From Molossus alvarezi (Eukaryota > Chordata > Mammalia > Chiroptera > Molossidae): a stretch of 64,000 nucleotides of DNA. A program made the translations under genes and the position numbers. Of this stretch, positions 44,641-57,844 are shown in pieces; within the stretch, counting starts at the first letter, position 1; the number at the start of each line of letters is the position of its first letter. A model generated the notes under the pieces. That model was not told the DNA's origin. It did not search any database and worked only from the letters and a program-made list of their open reading frames with translations. The stretch spans positions 5,146,001 to 5,210,000 of the forward strand of contig CM073899.1 in the NCBI GenBank assembly GCA_037176705.1, read 5' to 3'.

Positions 44641-47479
44641 CCCTATTTGGGACAGAAAATATAACTAAATTTGATCTCTCTAGTCAAATATTCCTAAAAG
44701 AGTTAATGAGCACTGAAGATATTTTTCCTGCTGCAAGACATCAAGTGGTTTCATAAACTCTATAACTGTATGGCTCTCAGGTCTATTTGATGATCAATGT
44801 CTGTCTATGCAGCACGCAGACTGATCATCTAATGTGAACTTTCAGGGTAGAGATGCTCATACTCCGAGGCATATGAACACTGGCTGCTAGGATAGTCACC
44901 AAAACGAGCCAAAAGAAGAAATGGGCTTGGGGGAGGGGGCTTGCAATATAGTTATTTACCTAAACTTTTTATTTTTATTAGTATACTCTACTTACCTATA
45001 TTTTAAACGGAAACAGAGAAGACCACTTTTTGTAGGAGGAAATGCATGAGAGTCAGTAAAGTAGTAGAGACTTGTCACCCAGTCTCTTTCTAAATGTTTA
45101 TTGCATGATGGAAAAAGAATGCCCTTAATTTACTTAATCCATGGCCACTCTCACAGAAAACACAGGACAGTGGAACAGTCAAAATCTACTGTAGTGAAAC
45201 GGAAGCTCCTTACCCTACTGAGATATTATAGGGTGGGTTTAATTATTTTAAGAGAAAGTACTTCCATGTTTAATGCTTAAATACTTGTCAAACACAGTAA
45301 AAGAAAACAAGAAGAAATAAAAATGATTATTGTAAAAATCCCAAAGATAAGTATTTGGGGAAATGGCAGATCTTCCTTTTGATCCTTCATCAGCTGACTC
45401 CTTGCCTACTGCTGATCCCCTAGGAGAGAACCACCCACTGAGAATATATAAACTAGTAATGAGTGGAGAATAAGCAGATGGAAAAAAAATCACAGAGGAG
45501 GAACTAAGAAGCTTCACTTTGCAGAAATTACAAAACATAAGGAAAGATATTTTCCCAAGAGAAAGCAAAAGTTGAACTGGCTTAATCAGAATTTCCACCA
45601 TAGGAAAGATATCATTCTATTCACAAAAAAATGAAATGAGAACAGTGTGTGTCACTGCTCATCTTATGAGCATCAGGTCACACTTCAGGAAGGCTGGAGG
45701 TCTGGTTAAAGCAGGGAATGCCTCACAAGTTTGCTATGAGTTGGAGCCTAGCATTAGTCTGTCTACAGCCAAAACATGCATCTCAATGGCAAAGACATAA
45801 AAGCCATTCTGGAAGCATGAGACATAAGCAAGTGGTTGGCCATGATTGACTGAATTTATCAAAAGATACAAAACTCCAGAATCACTGAGAGCACCACTCC
45901 CAACAAAAAAACCTGGTTAATTAATACATTGGGGAATACAGATGTAGTATCACAATCACTGGATACCCTGCAATTGGTAGAAGTGTGTTCATAGTTAACT
46001 AGCTGCACTTCAGCCATTAGCAATAAACTAACTAGGGGAGAGCTATGGAAAATTATATGAGAGTAAAAGGTCCCAGAGGATAAAACTAATGGGCAGTGAA
46101 ATGAAGTAGTTTTAGGATATTACCAAGAAACCAACTCTAAACTCTAAAATTAATACATAGGGGAAACAAGTAGAGAACAAGGTTTTGAAATAGTTCCCCA
46201 AAGCAAAATCAGTGAAGCTGAAGATGGCTTAGAGTAACCCAATTTGAGAATGCCACAGCCTCTGTAATGCAGAGTTGATAAAGTATTCTGAAACCCATAC
46301 TCCAGATAAAATCTAAGACACACAGGAAATTGAATTACTTTATCAAATGAAATTCATATAGAAATCATGTTCTTATTAAATAACTAACATTTTTTAAAAC
46401 TGGCCAGTTCCAGCCAAGGCAGACAACTGGCCTTAGGTTTACTATTCCACCTTAAACTATTATAAATATGTAAATCGATCATTTAAAATAATTAGACAAC
46501 AGACATCTCAGGTCTGTGATCCTTGAAAGAAAAGGCACATATGAGATGAGCTCCAAACTACAGCACAGAAAGTAGCCTGAACAAAAAAAGCCAGTGTTCC
46601 TGATGCACAGGGGAAAGACATACCAGAGGTAAAGGCTGCTGAGACAACAGAAACTTTTGTGATAAGAAGCAGGAGAAAAGTCAACTATGCAGAGAAGGAT
46701 CTCCAGACATCTGCATAGATGTCCTGTGGGGGTCTTTGGGCCAATACTAACCCACCTATATCCAGGGCAACACTCTATGAGGCCTGGTGAAGAAGTTACT
46801 GGGGCCTATGAGCTTAATGATGGACCCAGAGTTCACGTCTTGCTGAAGAAACTGACGTTCTAATTATCAAGAATAAGTGGCTTCACTGACCTCCGCATGC
46901 ATTCAGTTAAGACCCCAGAGAGACCACACATTAAAAGTAGTACTTTGGCTCTTGTTGTAAGGACTCTAGACCTAACCAAACACCAGCCTCAACATGATCA
47001 AACTTATCAGCCAGCAATGAGATAAATCATTTTAAAATTTAGGCACAGTAGAAAAAAAGATTTTTAAGGAACACCAAAACAGTATATGAAGAGGAAAAAA
47101 GTTCACTTAAATCTGGCTAGTGGAATGACAAAAAGAAAATATCTAAAAGTGAAGATTTATCTGTTATGAAATAGGGTGAGAAACTCAAAAGTTGTCAGGA
47201 AAATTTGGCTGAATTATGGAAGAAAATGTTTTAGAAAGAGAAAGTAGGCAGTTGCGGTGATTTAGTAAAATGTCCTCAAAATCCAAGGTTATGGGAAGGA
47301 TGGTAGAGGAATCAAAAAGGATTATTGTGGAGAATGATGGCCAGTGTGTTCAGTGATGTTTTCAAAGAGCTGCCATCCTGCAGAAGCCCCTCTGTCTGAC
47401 TCACTGGGTGTTTTAAATTGTGTCCCAGGGGGAGGGGAGATGAGCAACACTCTGAGTCAGAGGTGATGAACAGTTATTT
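44641..47479. other. AT-rich sequence, no gene or confident repeat
   Basis: Long purine-rich stretch without reading frames over 117 codons. The text near 46490-46620 has a faint likeness to old L1 5' UTRs, but I could not support it. Confidence 0.35.
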
Positions 47480-48370
47480 TTAAGAAAGGTGGTATTAGAT
47501 TTTAAATTCCTGGCAACCTTTAACATTTTACAATGCCTTCTATTTTAAATTACTCCCAGGAAGATGCCAAGGTTAACAGAAAGGTGGGTTCTTCCTACCC
47601 AGTGTGCACCATCGAGATGAAACATTGGGCAAAAGATTTAATTGTCATAAGAGCAGTGGCAAAGCATTAAAAAGGTCAGTGCTGCTCAGGTATTATTTTG
47701 CTACATTTGGGTCATAAAATTAATTTTCTCAGTGAGAGTTGCTTCTTCAAAATGCTGCAGACATTTGGCATATTAACCATCAACCATATTGAACTGTTAT
47801 TTCTAGCCTCTTTCCAAAGATTTCGGCCAGGTGCTTTGCTTCATATAAATTCAAAATCTTGCTTCATAATAGCTTTTGACAATTGTGTTAAGTATATATA
47901 TGCAAATAAGATACTAGTCTAAACTGAACAGTGAATTCCTCTTTGCCAATAGGAGATATTGTTTATGCCTCTTGGGAGAGAGTTCAAGTGTTAGGATTTG
48001 AATCTTTCACATCCTTGTCCAAATATCATAGTTTCTAAGGGATGTTTAAAAGTTTGCTTCACAGTCTCATGCAGTGGGATGGACCTGGGACTGGCCAAGC
48101 AGATTGTTACTGGTTGAGGCTGTAGGTTTTTGCCTTATGTGGAAGCTAGTCAATAAAAGCCCATTTATTGATAATGTCACTTGTTATGCTTACCTTGTTA
48201 TGCTTACCTTGTCCCTAATGGCTGTTCCTTCCCTTTCTATGATTCCTGACAGGATAGAGTTTATGCACATTCAAATTCGAGCTGCCCACAAATATACCCA
48301 CCTGCCCATGACCCAAGAAAACTATGTCCGAGTTTCATACCAGTTCAAGTCTGAAAACCAATAAAGTTAA
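47480..48370. other. Repeat-free, complex sequence; candidate conserved element
   Basis: No SINE, LINE or LTR text is visible. It is rich in homeodomain-like TAATT motifs (AAATTAATTTTC near 47717) and octamer-like text (ATATGCAAATAAG near 47897). Frames of 74 and 96 codons are without motif. Conservation cannot be tested here. Confidence 0.35.
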
Positions 48371-49314
48371 TTCCCAAATAAAATTTATTGAATTGCAAAG
48401 CTAAGCTAACTTATTTCACTATATTTTTAATTCCATGAAACTTTTTTTCAAAAAATAATTTATTTTATAACACACCATCTGTTAACTCCATAAAAGCAGG
48501 GTTTTAGAAATATTTTGAAATCGCTTTAGAATTGGTTATCTCTTTAAACCAATGAGGAGAAAATTAATTTTATTACATTTTCCACTCTGACCAAACTTGC
48601 TTATGCCCTGCACTGACCCTCACTAAAAATGCAGACATGGGGCATATAAATGAATCCATTTCTTGCTATGGGCTCTGTCATGTGTGCAGTTTTATGTACC
48701 AGGTATGGGCTCACCTGGCTACAAACCCTGCCTCTGTTTCACACCCAATCGTGATAAGAGGTGGAAAACACCCTCTTCAGATTAGCACCCCCTGCACCAG
48801 CGATGGAAAGGCATTAGCACTGCAAGTTGAGAAGAAAGTATCTTAGGCTCAGGAACCGTGGCAAGGTCAGAACTATGAGTGAACGGAGAAGTAGCCATCC
48901 GTGTGACGCAATGCAGCGAGGCACAGGGGCCTTCTGAAAATACAGATGCCGGTTTCTGACATTCATCCATTTTAACTGGTTCTGTAAGATCAGGAAAGGT
49001 CCTGTTTGCAAGAGAATCTATCAAAATTAAAATAGGCTTGAAAGGAAAGATCAGATAGTTGTTGCTGGCTTACTGTGTGCACAACTATTAGACGTGCTGT
49101 AGATAAAGTCATTTAGTGGCTATGCATTTGGTCTGTGTCCTAATTATATGTGAGTTTTATAGAACAGGCCATGATGAACTAGGTCCCAGAGGGGACTCAC
49201 AATTGTGCAGAAAAATCAAGAAGGACAAACCGGCTGCACTCCAGCACTGAGACTCACCATGCCTGTGGGCCTTACCACAGACATAAAAGGACCACTCTCT
49301 GTGGTAAACAGAGC
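48371..49314. other. Unassigned sequence
   Basis: No gene or clear repeat visible. Confidence 0.4.
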
Positions 49315-49440
49315 ATTTACTCATTTATCAGTTCATTCCTTTATTTTTGGACAAAATACTCTGCTGCATGATGCGAAGATTACAACAGTACATTCAAGAA
49401 CCCGTCAGCATAACAGAGCTCGATTGAATAAACATGTGAA
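49315..49440 (-). repeat. L2-like 3' end fragment, antisense
   Basis: ATTTACTCATTTATCAGTTC, ATTCCTTTATTTTTGGACAA, then GATTACAACAGTACATTCAA follow the reverse complement of the L2 3' end in order, with heavy divergence. Confidence 0.4.
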
Positions 49441-51299
49441 AGGTATAAATTTGATACTTTCCCTAGCAACACACCTTCACTTGGCAAGATCCTGGGGCAG
49501 GGGCACAGTGTAAAAATGTTATTTTGAAATAAGAAAATTAATAAAATACAAAAAAAATGTATTTCTCTAAGCTTTCAAATATATGGTATCTTTAATTGGC
49601 ATGAATTTTTCCTGGTGAGCATCCCTCTCTAAGAGCCCTAGAAAGTACTATTGACATATGAAAGCACAGCTCAGCTCAGTGGTAACTAGCCTACTTGTAC
49701 CAGAAAAAGGTATGTTTCAAGTTCCGAACACAGTACCTTCTTTTCCATTAGGTACCTTCTTCTAAAGGCTATTCCCGTGGTTAAATTTGCTTGACCAAGC
49801 TTTTGAAAAAATGCTCAGATGAACTCTCACCCAGTCAAAAATACAGACCTCTGATTCTAAATCCTAATTAACATAGGTATGGAACTTTATTCTGCCTTTT
49901 ATATAATTTAGTTCTGCATTTAGAAGGTGTTGTCTATTACACTGCTCAGTGTCCTGGCTATAAAGCTCCACATGTACAATTTTAAACGGCGGGGAACATT
50001 TCCCCAAAAGAACTGAAATGCTTCCTCTTTTTTGCTCTGACTGCTAGGGGCCTCAGAGCCAAACCTGTAGTACAATCACAAAAATAGTAAACTGCTGGTG
50101 GTTACACCACTCCATTTTACTACCAGCTTGATCATCCATAACCAACTCTATTCTGTTTGTGGGGAGAGAAGGAGGCATAAATATGTTTGATAAATTGAAA
50201 TACAAGGAATAGTATCCTATACAATGCACCAAAGTCAGACAATTTTCAAATGAATACACATAATTGCCCCCCACTTTCAAATAAATGACTAGCATATAAG
50301 TCGTTTGCAAGTCGTGTCAAGTGGACATAAACCCCTCATTTTATGTAAGGCTTTTTAAACAGAAACCTGAGGATTTTATAGAGGGTCTCATTTGGTCTTC
50401 ATTGTTAATGTTTTACTACCTGCTAAACTAGCAGAGTACAGAACCAGCATCATCATCATAAATCACTAGTCCAACTTAAATAGAAAAAAGAATAATTCCA
50501 TTACCAAGCATAAAACTGAATGGTTTCCACCAAAGTGGGAATGCTGACTGAGTTACCTTCCTGAAATAATTGGAATAACCAGTCACAAGCTCATAGTTCT
50601 TCACTGAAGAAGACCTAATCAGAAACAAATAATAAATAGAGAACTTAACTGAACAGAGTCTATATGAATGTAAATGATTTTTATTTTTATTGTGTCTTTC
50701 CCTCATTCCTATGAATTATGACAATATAATAATAATGCAAGTAATAAATTCAAACAGACTGAGTCAGCTGTTCTAATAATATTGTACTTGCTTTTTAGGA
50801 AAAGTATGATGTAGGTTGGCAATTTTTGCTACTAAAATAGTGAAGAGGAAGTAGATTGGCAGAAACTAAATGAACAGCTCACATGTCTGCTCTCACCTAC
50901 TAGAAAGAGGAAGAGAGAAGTGGAGGACATCATAAGGAAACACAGCCTCCCTGTCCCCTGCCATTGTCCCTCTGCTGCAAAGCCACGTAGGGACTGGGCT
51001 TCTTTTCCTGGAGCCACATATTTAGGACATGACCTTCCTTCCTCTTATGGTTCCACCATGTTCCCACTGTCCCTTTAAGAATGTTGGGGACAAACACTCT
51101 GGAGGACCCTGACCAGATGATCTTTGTCTAGCTCCACCATCAACTCCAGGCTGTCTTCTGGGTTTCCTGCTGTCCTTTACCTTGGCCACTGGGCTCTGAC
51201 CTTCTGAGTCATGATGATTCCATCATTCCCTGCCTGGGTTTCTGCCTCCTGGAGGAGGAAAGTAACTCCTCATTCCACACACCCTCTCAATAAGCATCA
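49441..51299. other. Unassigned sequence
   Basis: No gene or confident repeat. Frames up to 102 codons lack motifs. Confidence 0.4.
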
Positions 51300-51425
51300 A
51301 TAATATTACTGGTCAACATTCATTTTTAAAAAATTAACTGTTTGCTATGTGCCAAGCTGTACTATCCGCTAAGAACTAAAAACAAAGCTGATTCAATCCA
51401 GACAAAATACAATCCCTGATGGCTG
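51300..51425 (-). repeat. L2 3' end fragment, antisense
   Basis: TGTTTGCTATGTGCCAAGCT, GTACTATCCGCTAAGAACT and AATACAATCCCTGATGGCTG match the reverse complement of the L2 3' end (ctactatgtgccaggcactg ... tccctgccctcatgg). Confidence 0.6.
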
Positions 51426-52116
51426 CAGCACTTTCTCTGTCTTTGGGCTCAAATCAGAGCCGGAAGCCTTACTGGTCACTCATGCAGTACATTCCAATGT
51501 CCTAACATGATGCATGCTGACCGGGAATCCTAAGACTCTGCCCCAATCCCAATGGAAATGTGAGGTTGCCTCTCTACCTGCCCCTGCTCTGCTGTGCCCA
51601 TGGCCGGAACAGGCACCAGAGTGGTCCAGGTCTGTGTGGCTGTAGGGAGCACCCAAACCCACCTCTGCTGAGAGCACCAAACCAGCTGGAATGCCCCATC
51701 CATTGTCTTCAGAGAAGTTCTGAAATGCTGCTAGAGCTTCAAGCAGAACGCACATGTAATCGAAAGGTACAGTTTACTTCCCATCTCTCTCTTTGGGGCA
51801 CTCTAACAGAAGGTGAACTCAAATTGAAGCTGAAACATTTGTTTTCTGCCCTTGAACTAGAAACAACAGCAGACTCCTTAATGCAGAAACCATTCTGAGA
51901 GCATTATGTCTTGATTATAAGCACTTAGGTTTTCATGTGCATGCAGGTCCTTCAGAGACCCCAGGCAAATCTTCAATGCTGAAGCCTGTTGTTCTGGATC
52001 AGAGGGTTCTGGAACCGCTGGTTCCAGGTGGCAGCGCTGATGACACACTCCATGGCAATGGCCTTTCCCTCCATTGTGCACGGTCATTGGGATTTCCCAG
52101 GTAATGTCCTCATGTT
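51426..52116. other. Unassigned sequence of higher GC
   Basis: Overlapping frames (112 codons plus, 91 codons minus) have no motif. A CAG|GTAATG donor-like string near 52099 is not backed by an acceptor and conserved frame. Confidence 0.4.
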
Positions 52117-52130
52117 AGAAATCAGAATTA

Positions 52131-52367
52131 GCCCTGGCTGGTTTGGCTCAGTGGTTAGAGTCTCAGCCTGCGGTCCAGAGAGACCCGGGTTCAGTTCCTG
52201 CTAGGGGCACGTACCTTGGTTGAAGTTTGTCCCTGGCCCTGATTGGGTCATGCAGGTGGCAACCACTCGATGTGTCCCTTTCACGTCGATGTTTCTCTCT
52301 CTCTCCCTCCCTCCCACTCTATCTGAACAAAAAATGGAAAAATGTCCTCGGGTGAGGGAAAAAAAAA
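52131..52367 (+). mobile_element. VES-type SINE (type A)
   Basis: Head GCCCTGGCTGGTTTGGCTCA, A-box TGGCTCAGTGGTTAGAGTC, B-box GGTTCAGTTCC, CCTCGGGTGAGG and an A-tail. Perfect 14-bp TSD AGAAATCAGAATTA at 52117-52130 and 52368-52381. Confidence 0.93.
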
Positions 52368-52381
52368 AGAAATCAGAATTA

Positions 52382-54778
52382 ATTTCCTTCCTCGAGAAGG
52401 CAGAAGAGATCAGTGCTCTGTGGTGTTAGGCTGTGAAATGAATCATTGAGTCCATTCCTGAGCACTTGCTTTAGACTCAAAAAATAAGATCAGTCATCTT
52501 CACAAGGAAAAATCTCCAAAAACCAATCATGGGGATGTCCAAGCAGTCTCCCAAAAAAAATGTGAAAAATTAGAATCAGTTTTTGACAAATGACACTGAA
52601 ATATGATATCTTCCTTTGTATGTCAAGGAACTGAGGTCTTTTTTTTTTTTTTTTTTTCACGTAGTGGTTACCTTCATCCCAAACTATTACCTACTGATTA
52701 CAGAGTAATGAAAACTGATCAGCTTAGTAAGCAGAGAGTGAATTCCCCAAATTAAATCACTCTGACTAGCTGAATCATGTTTTGGATGAGACATCATTCA
52801 CAATGTGACCTTCTCCAACAGCAGTGTTTATAGACCACAGGCACCTTCTGAATAAGCACATAAAATAACTCGTTCTTAAATTGTCTCATATCGATGAAGG
52901 ATGACCAATGCCTTTCTGCCGAGAGGGTAAATTGTTAAAGAATTTGTGATGGATTATTGAGGTGCAGTATCTGTCTTTACAAATAAGATAGGTAACTCAC
53001 AAACTGCTGGGCCATAAAGATAAATGCTGTAAGGGTTCATTTCATAGAGATTATTGAACAAATATTCTATTGCATTCTTCATTCTTTAAAATTAAGTTCC
53101 ATTGAAAAATTTCCCCTTTAGGCACCAAGACATGAAAACAAACAGCAAGCACCACACATAGAGGGGAAGAGCATTAATAAAGCAAATCTGAGTGGAAAAG
53201 AGACACTCTGCAGCCAGTGCTCAGCCCCCCCCCTTCCCATCTGACACTGTTCTGGCTTATCAAGAGCTGATGCTCCTACCCCCACTAAACTAAAGATTAA
53301 AAAATTATAATTTTAAAAAGCCTATTTTGCTTATGAATTTCCATAGGTTCACTTAAAATAGACTGTGTTCTAAAACATATAGCTTTTTTTCCTCCATCAA
53401 CTGTATTAATAAAAACATAGGAAAGAAGAAATCAACTGAGCCACACAGACCAGGGCACCAAATTATTTTCAAGGGGAAAAAAAGAACATACTTGCTAGAT
53501 GGGGACATTTAATTCTATGTTAGAATACATAAATGTTCCAAGACATAAGAGCTAGTTCTTTAAAAAATTCACTTCCAGCATGTCAGAACAACAGGCATAT
53601 TTTAGATATGAGCCCATTTATAATCACAGTGTTACCAGTATTTCAAGGAACAATTAGCTTTTCACCCTAGAGTTCACAATCGCAGTCCATCTTTCAAAAA
53701 CATTTCAAAATATGCTTCTCTGTCTTGACTTCAAGTAAGATATTCATTTATGAGCTCTTAAGGATTTGGTGAGTTCTCAGCTATTAATACTAGGCCAACA
53801 TTTAAAAAGAAACATTTAACTAACCTTTTTAAATAAGTAGTTCGTAAAATTGCTTAATACAAGCACTAAAGATTTCTTTCTTTCCACTTTAATTAATTAC
53901 ATGATAAAATCCTGCCAAATCCTGTCACTATTATGATAGTAATTGTTGATCAGACCACAGGAGTTGCTGTACAGTGAGTGAAAGGGGCCAGAGTAAAGCT
54001 ATGACTTTGGACCTAACCAGTCCTGGTGGAGCTAAATAAAACGATAAGGTAGATCATTCAGTCAAACTGTTGATGAAAGAGAGAAGAGGTACGTTTAGAT
54101 TCCAATGGAAAAACATAGCTGGTGGAAACCGGAGTTTAGGGTGTCAAAAGTAACCGGTTGGCAAAATGGTGAGTGACGTTGATACCAACGCCCAGGAGGC
54201 TTTTCTAAGAACCATCTGTCTTTCCAAATAGCTTCACCTCCAAAGTGGTATATTACCAGAAGTATCATCAGAAATTCTTAGTCTTCCCTGTTGGAGTTTC
54301 ATGAAATGTGTGCTTGGTTTGGGTTTATCAGAGTCAATGATATAAGAAAGATTGGTAGATATTATTTATAAACAACAGTTCTGTTATTTAACCTCTTATT
54401 GTGGTAAAAGGCCGATAGACATTCTGTGTATTCAATGCCTGAACAACCACGGTTTCTGAACGTTTATCAGAAACCCAACAGTGCTACAGAATTTGGATTA
54501 TGAGTAGGAGCAGTAGCTGTCCGAGCTGTGTTCGTGTTTCAGGGACTTCCCCTGTATGTTCTTGCTGGACTGGGGTCACACTCAGGCAGTAAAAATGACT
54601 ATGACAAGCCAAAACACATGGTACATCATTAATAAGTCCCACACCACACATGAAAATACATGGTTCCAGTGGAGAAAATTCGCAATAAAAAATCTTAGAA
54701 AGTCTTTTTCAAAGTGCTCACGGTCAATTAGGATTCATGTCAATACATAGAGTCTTTGCATCTCTACTTGCTTCTGTT
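52382..54778. other. Mostly unique AT-rich sequence
   Basis: No gene. A 19-base T run lies at 52639-52657 and C9 near 53226-53234. About 52800-53130 is repeat-free and a candidate conserved element (see findings). Confidence 0.4.
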
Positions 54779-54794
54779 AAAAACACTGCATACC

Positions 54795-55026
54795 TGCCCT
54801 GGCCGATGCAGTTCAGTGGGTAGAGCATTGGTTCCAGGACTGAAGGGTCATGGGTTTGATTCCTGGGCACATACCTGGGTTGCAGGTTCAGTGGGAGGAG
54901 CCAAGGGGGAGGCAACCAATAGATGACAACGATGTTTCTCCCCCCACCCCCGCCACCCTTTCTTCTATCTCTAAAAAATCAATAAAACAAATATCCTCGG
55001 CTAAAGATCAACAAAAAAATAAGAGG
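54795..55026 (+). mobile_element. Bat tRNA-derived SINE (type D)
   Basis: A fourth head type: GCCCTGGCCGATGCAGTTCA, GTGGGTAGAGCATTGG, ACTGAAGGGTCATGG, B-box GGTTTGATTCC, and a tail with AAAATCAATAAAACA then ATCCTCGGCTAAAGATCAAC. TSD AAAAACACTGC(A/C)TACC at 54779-54794 and 55027-55042, one mismatch. The tail partly echoes the CCTCGGGTGAGG of type A. Confidence 0.88.
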
Positions 55027-55042
55027 AAAAACACTGCCTACC

Positions 55043-55324
55043 CATCCGCATGAGATAAATTCTGGGTTAAATAAATGAAATACCCTATTGTGTCATTCAC
55101 ATGGCCTTAGGTGGTCGCTCAGTCACAGGGGTCCCACCTTAGTTTGATCAGAAAATGAGGGCATCCTCAGCTGACACTTCCTGTGCTTTTGACTTAGCTC
55201 CTCCTAAAACCTTCCACCCCCATCTTTTTCATCGCAAGCTAAACTCTGTCAATCACTGAAACAATGAGTTCTTCATGAATACAATTCATGACACATCTCA
55301 TGGTACTCTGAGTTTATAAAGCAT
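55043..55324. other. Unassigned sequence
   Basis: No gene or clear repeat. Confidence 0.4.
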
Positions 55325-55500
55325 CTTTTCCATGTTTTTAAACAATCCTTATCCAGCTGTTAGGCATGCCTCAGTCTTAACAGCCCCTCCTAGAGATAAG
55401 AGAGGCGCAAGGAAGGAATGGACTCTGTACAAAGCAAGTGAGTAACAGGGTCAGGCTGGAGTCCTGCTCGTCTGGACCTCATTCCTGTGCCATCTCAGCT
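55325..55500 (+). repeat. MIR fragment
   Basis: AATCCTTATCCAGCTGTTAG, CAAGTGAGTAACAGGGTCAG, GCTGGAGTCCTGCTCGTCTG and GACCTCATTCCTGTGCCATC follow the MIR middle-to-3' order. Confidence 0.55.
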
Positions 55501-56124
55501 ATAACCCCATTGTCTCAACACAGCTCTATCACGTGAAACTCGGTTAAAAGGGAGTGAGTCCCACGAGAAGTAGCTGATCCACACATGGGAATCCGCCCCC
55601 AAGACATTCACCCCAAAGCAAGAGCCCCACTGGAGGAAGTGTTGACAGATCACTGTCTCACTCTCCAATGCGGAAATGTGGGTCATCCCCAGTGCACAGT
55701 GTTCCAGGTGACCTCATCACCGCCCTGTGCCCCGTCCAAGCCTCCCCTCTTGTCTGCCAGGGGGTGGTACCACCCAGAGACTGCCCCATCTGTGGCCTGA
55801 CCTCTGTCCTCCCACAGGTCTGCAGGCCTGCTCGCAGCCTTCAGGGCACCAAAGATGCTCAAGATTACGTCCCGCCTCCCAGGACCGGTGTGCTCACTTG
55901 GTGCTGAGTCAGCAGGAGCAGAATGAAAAAGCGCACCTGTCATTGCTTGTGAGTGCTCAGTGTCAGGGCACTGTGGGCACACTGCTTAGAGCAGAGGGCC
56001 TCCCTACCTGCGTCCTCAGGCCCAGACTCTGGTGCACAGCATTTCACATGCACGTGCTACATCATCCACACCTGTACCCCGCACTGTCCCTGCGGACATC
56101 CACGCCTGCACTCCTCCTCCCACT
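55501..56124. other. GC-richer unassigned sequence with spurious open frames
   Basis: Several overlapping frames of 62-155 codons on both strands arise from low stop frequency at higher GC. None shows a domain, and they conflict with each other. Confidence 0.45.
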
Positions 56125-56270
56125 CTGGGGGACAGGCGCTGTCGTCCTGCCCAGTTCACAACTGGGGAAACTGGGGCCACAACACTTCAGGTAACCGCAC
56201 AGAGTCACACTGGGAAGTGACCAGTATGACAGGCAGGCAGCGCAGCTCCAGAGCCCATGTGCTTGTGAAA
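56125..56270 (+). repeat. MIR fragment
   Basis: CCCAGTTCACAACTGGGGAA, ACTGGGGCCACAACACTTCA, GGTAACCGCACAGAGTCACA, CTCCAGAGCCCATGTGCTTG match MIR (ttacagatgaggaaactgagg ... cacacagc ... ccagagcccgtgctc). Confidence 0.65.
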
Positions 56271-57627
56271 CAAACATGTGAGCCAAGAAACCAAGAGGAC
56301 AAAGGTGCATCAGTGACACATTTGTGACAGAGGACAGGGCAGTGCCTGGGACTCTGGGAGCCTTTCTGTCAGGGGTGACATCTGGATTGGTCACTGAAGG
56401 TGACCAGCAGCCATGCAAGTCTTCAGCGCCACTCACATGACACTGATTGCAAACAGCACCACTGCCATCTGGAAGCTGGGGTTTGAACAGTGTTTCTATT
56501 CAGTGACAACACTACCTTCACTCATCACTTTTTAGCCTTTGGTCCCCTCTCCTACAAAGCACACCCCACATTTTTCTTTTCTACCTTCTTTGATAAAGGC
56601 AATCCTTGGGTAACGCAGGCTTTTATCTCTGTTCTTGCTGACTCTCCTGAAATGCACTAGGCCTAGCTGGAAAACAATTTTTCTTCTCTAATTCATAAGA
56701 TTTGCTTTGGCTTTCAACTTGGAGGAGCTAGGCACTGTAACCTGATCCCTGCAGGAACCAGCAATCCATCTTACAAGGTTCACCTCTGGAGACCTCATCC
56801 AGGCCACAGTGGGACATGAGAGGGGAACGACAGGGAAGAGTGACAGGCGCAGTCCTGGGATGGTGTGGGGTGCACCCATGCCACCACGCAGCAGCAGGTA
56901 TCAAGTTCCCCCGGGAAGGCCTGGCGGGAGCTGCCTCGTCCCTCACCCCTCTGGCCTGCAGGCAAACAGCTCAGGGGGTGAGCACACAGCTGCTGAGCTT
57001 GCAAAGGAGCCAAGAAAACGTGAAAACATCTGCAAACCTGTCACTCAGAAAGGCCTTTAGACAAATTAACTCTAAATATATGCAAGGACTTGGTGGACAA
57101 ACACATTTCCTATGATTTTGCCCAGTTTCTGAATCATGAAGCAGAAAGTACCCTACTCAGTCTCGAATCTCTGAAATGCTGATCCTTACCTCTCCCTAGA
57201 TCACCACCATGAGTATTTCTAACAAAGAAATTTCTAATCGAATCTCTGTGACACAAACAAAGCTACTACATTTTAACTTGAGGGCCTGGCGGGGACATTT
57301 CATCCCCTCCAGCATCAGCCCACGTTCTCGTAGAGAAAGATTACACATTTTTCCCCTCACCACCTGCAGACCACAATTTTGCAAGCAAGAGCCAGGAGGG
57401 AGCATTCCCAGCAGAGCAGAGGAGACACAGGGGCTCTGCATGACCTCATGTCATGAGGACAGTTGTCTAGAAAGGACAGGAAATACCCTGGAGGACTTAG
57501 GATGTCCAGCTGGTTAAAACGACGCAATGCAAGCCATTACATAAACGCCAGCACCCTGTGTTCCTACTGTTGAGTGTTACTCTATTAGCAAAATAGCATA
57601 ATTTCATAACAAAAAAAAAACTCAATT
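56271..57627. other. Unassigned sequence
   Basis: No gene, RNA gene or clear repeat. Frames of 60-124 codons overlap on both strands without motif. Confidence 0.4.
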
Positions 57628-57642
57628 AAACAAGCAAAGCAG

Positions 57643-57800
57643 CCCTGGCCGGTTTTGCTCAGTGGTTAGAGCGTCGGCCTGCGGTCCAGAGAGACCCGGG
57701 TTCAGTTTCCACTAAGGGCATGTACCTCAGTTACAGTTTGTCCCCGGCCCTGGTTGGGTCGTGCGGGGGGCAGCCACTCGACGTGTCCCTTTCACGTCAA

Positions 57801-57844
<44 letters not shown>

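Noticed and set aside
51989..52204. Possible exon with CAG|GTAATG donor near 52099
   Set aside because: No convincing acceptor, no recognisable protein, and the frame runs into the VES SINE.
55560..57517. Cluster of open frames of 60-155 codons on both strands
   Set aside because: They overlap in conflicting frames, have no domains, coincide with higher GC and partly with a MIR, and lack paired splice signals.
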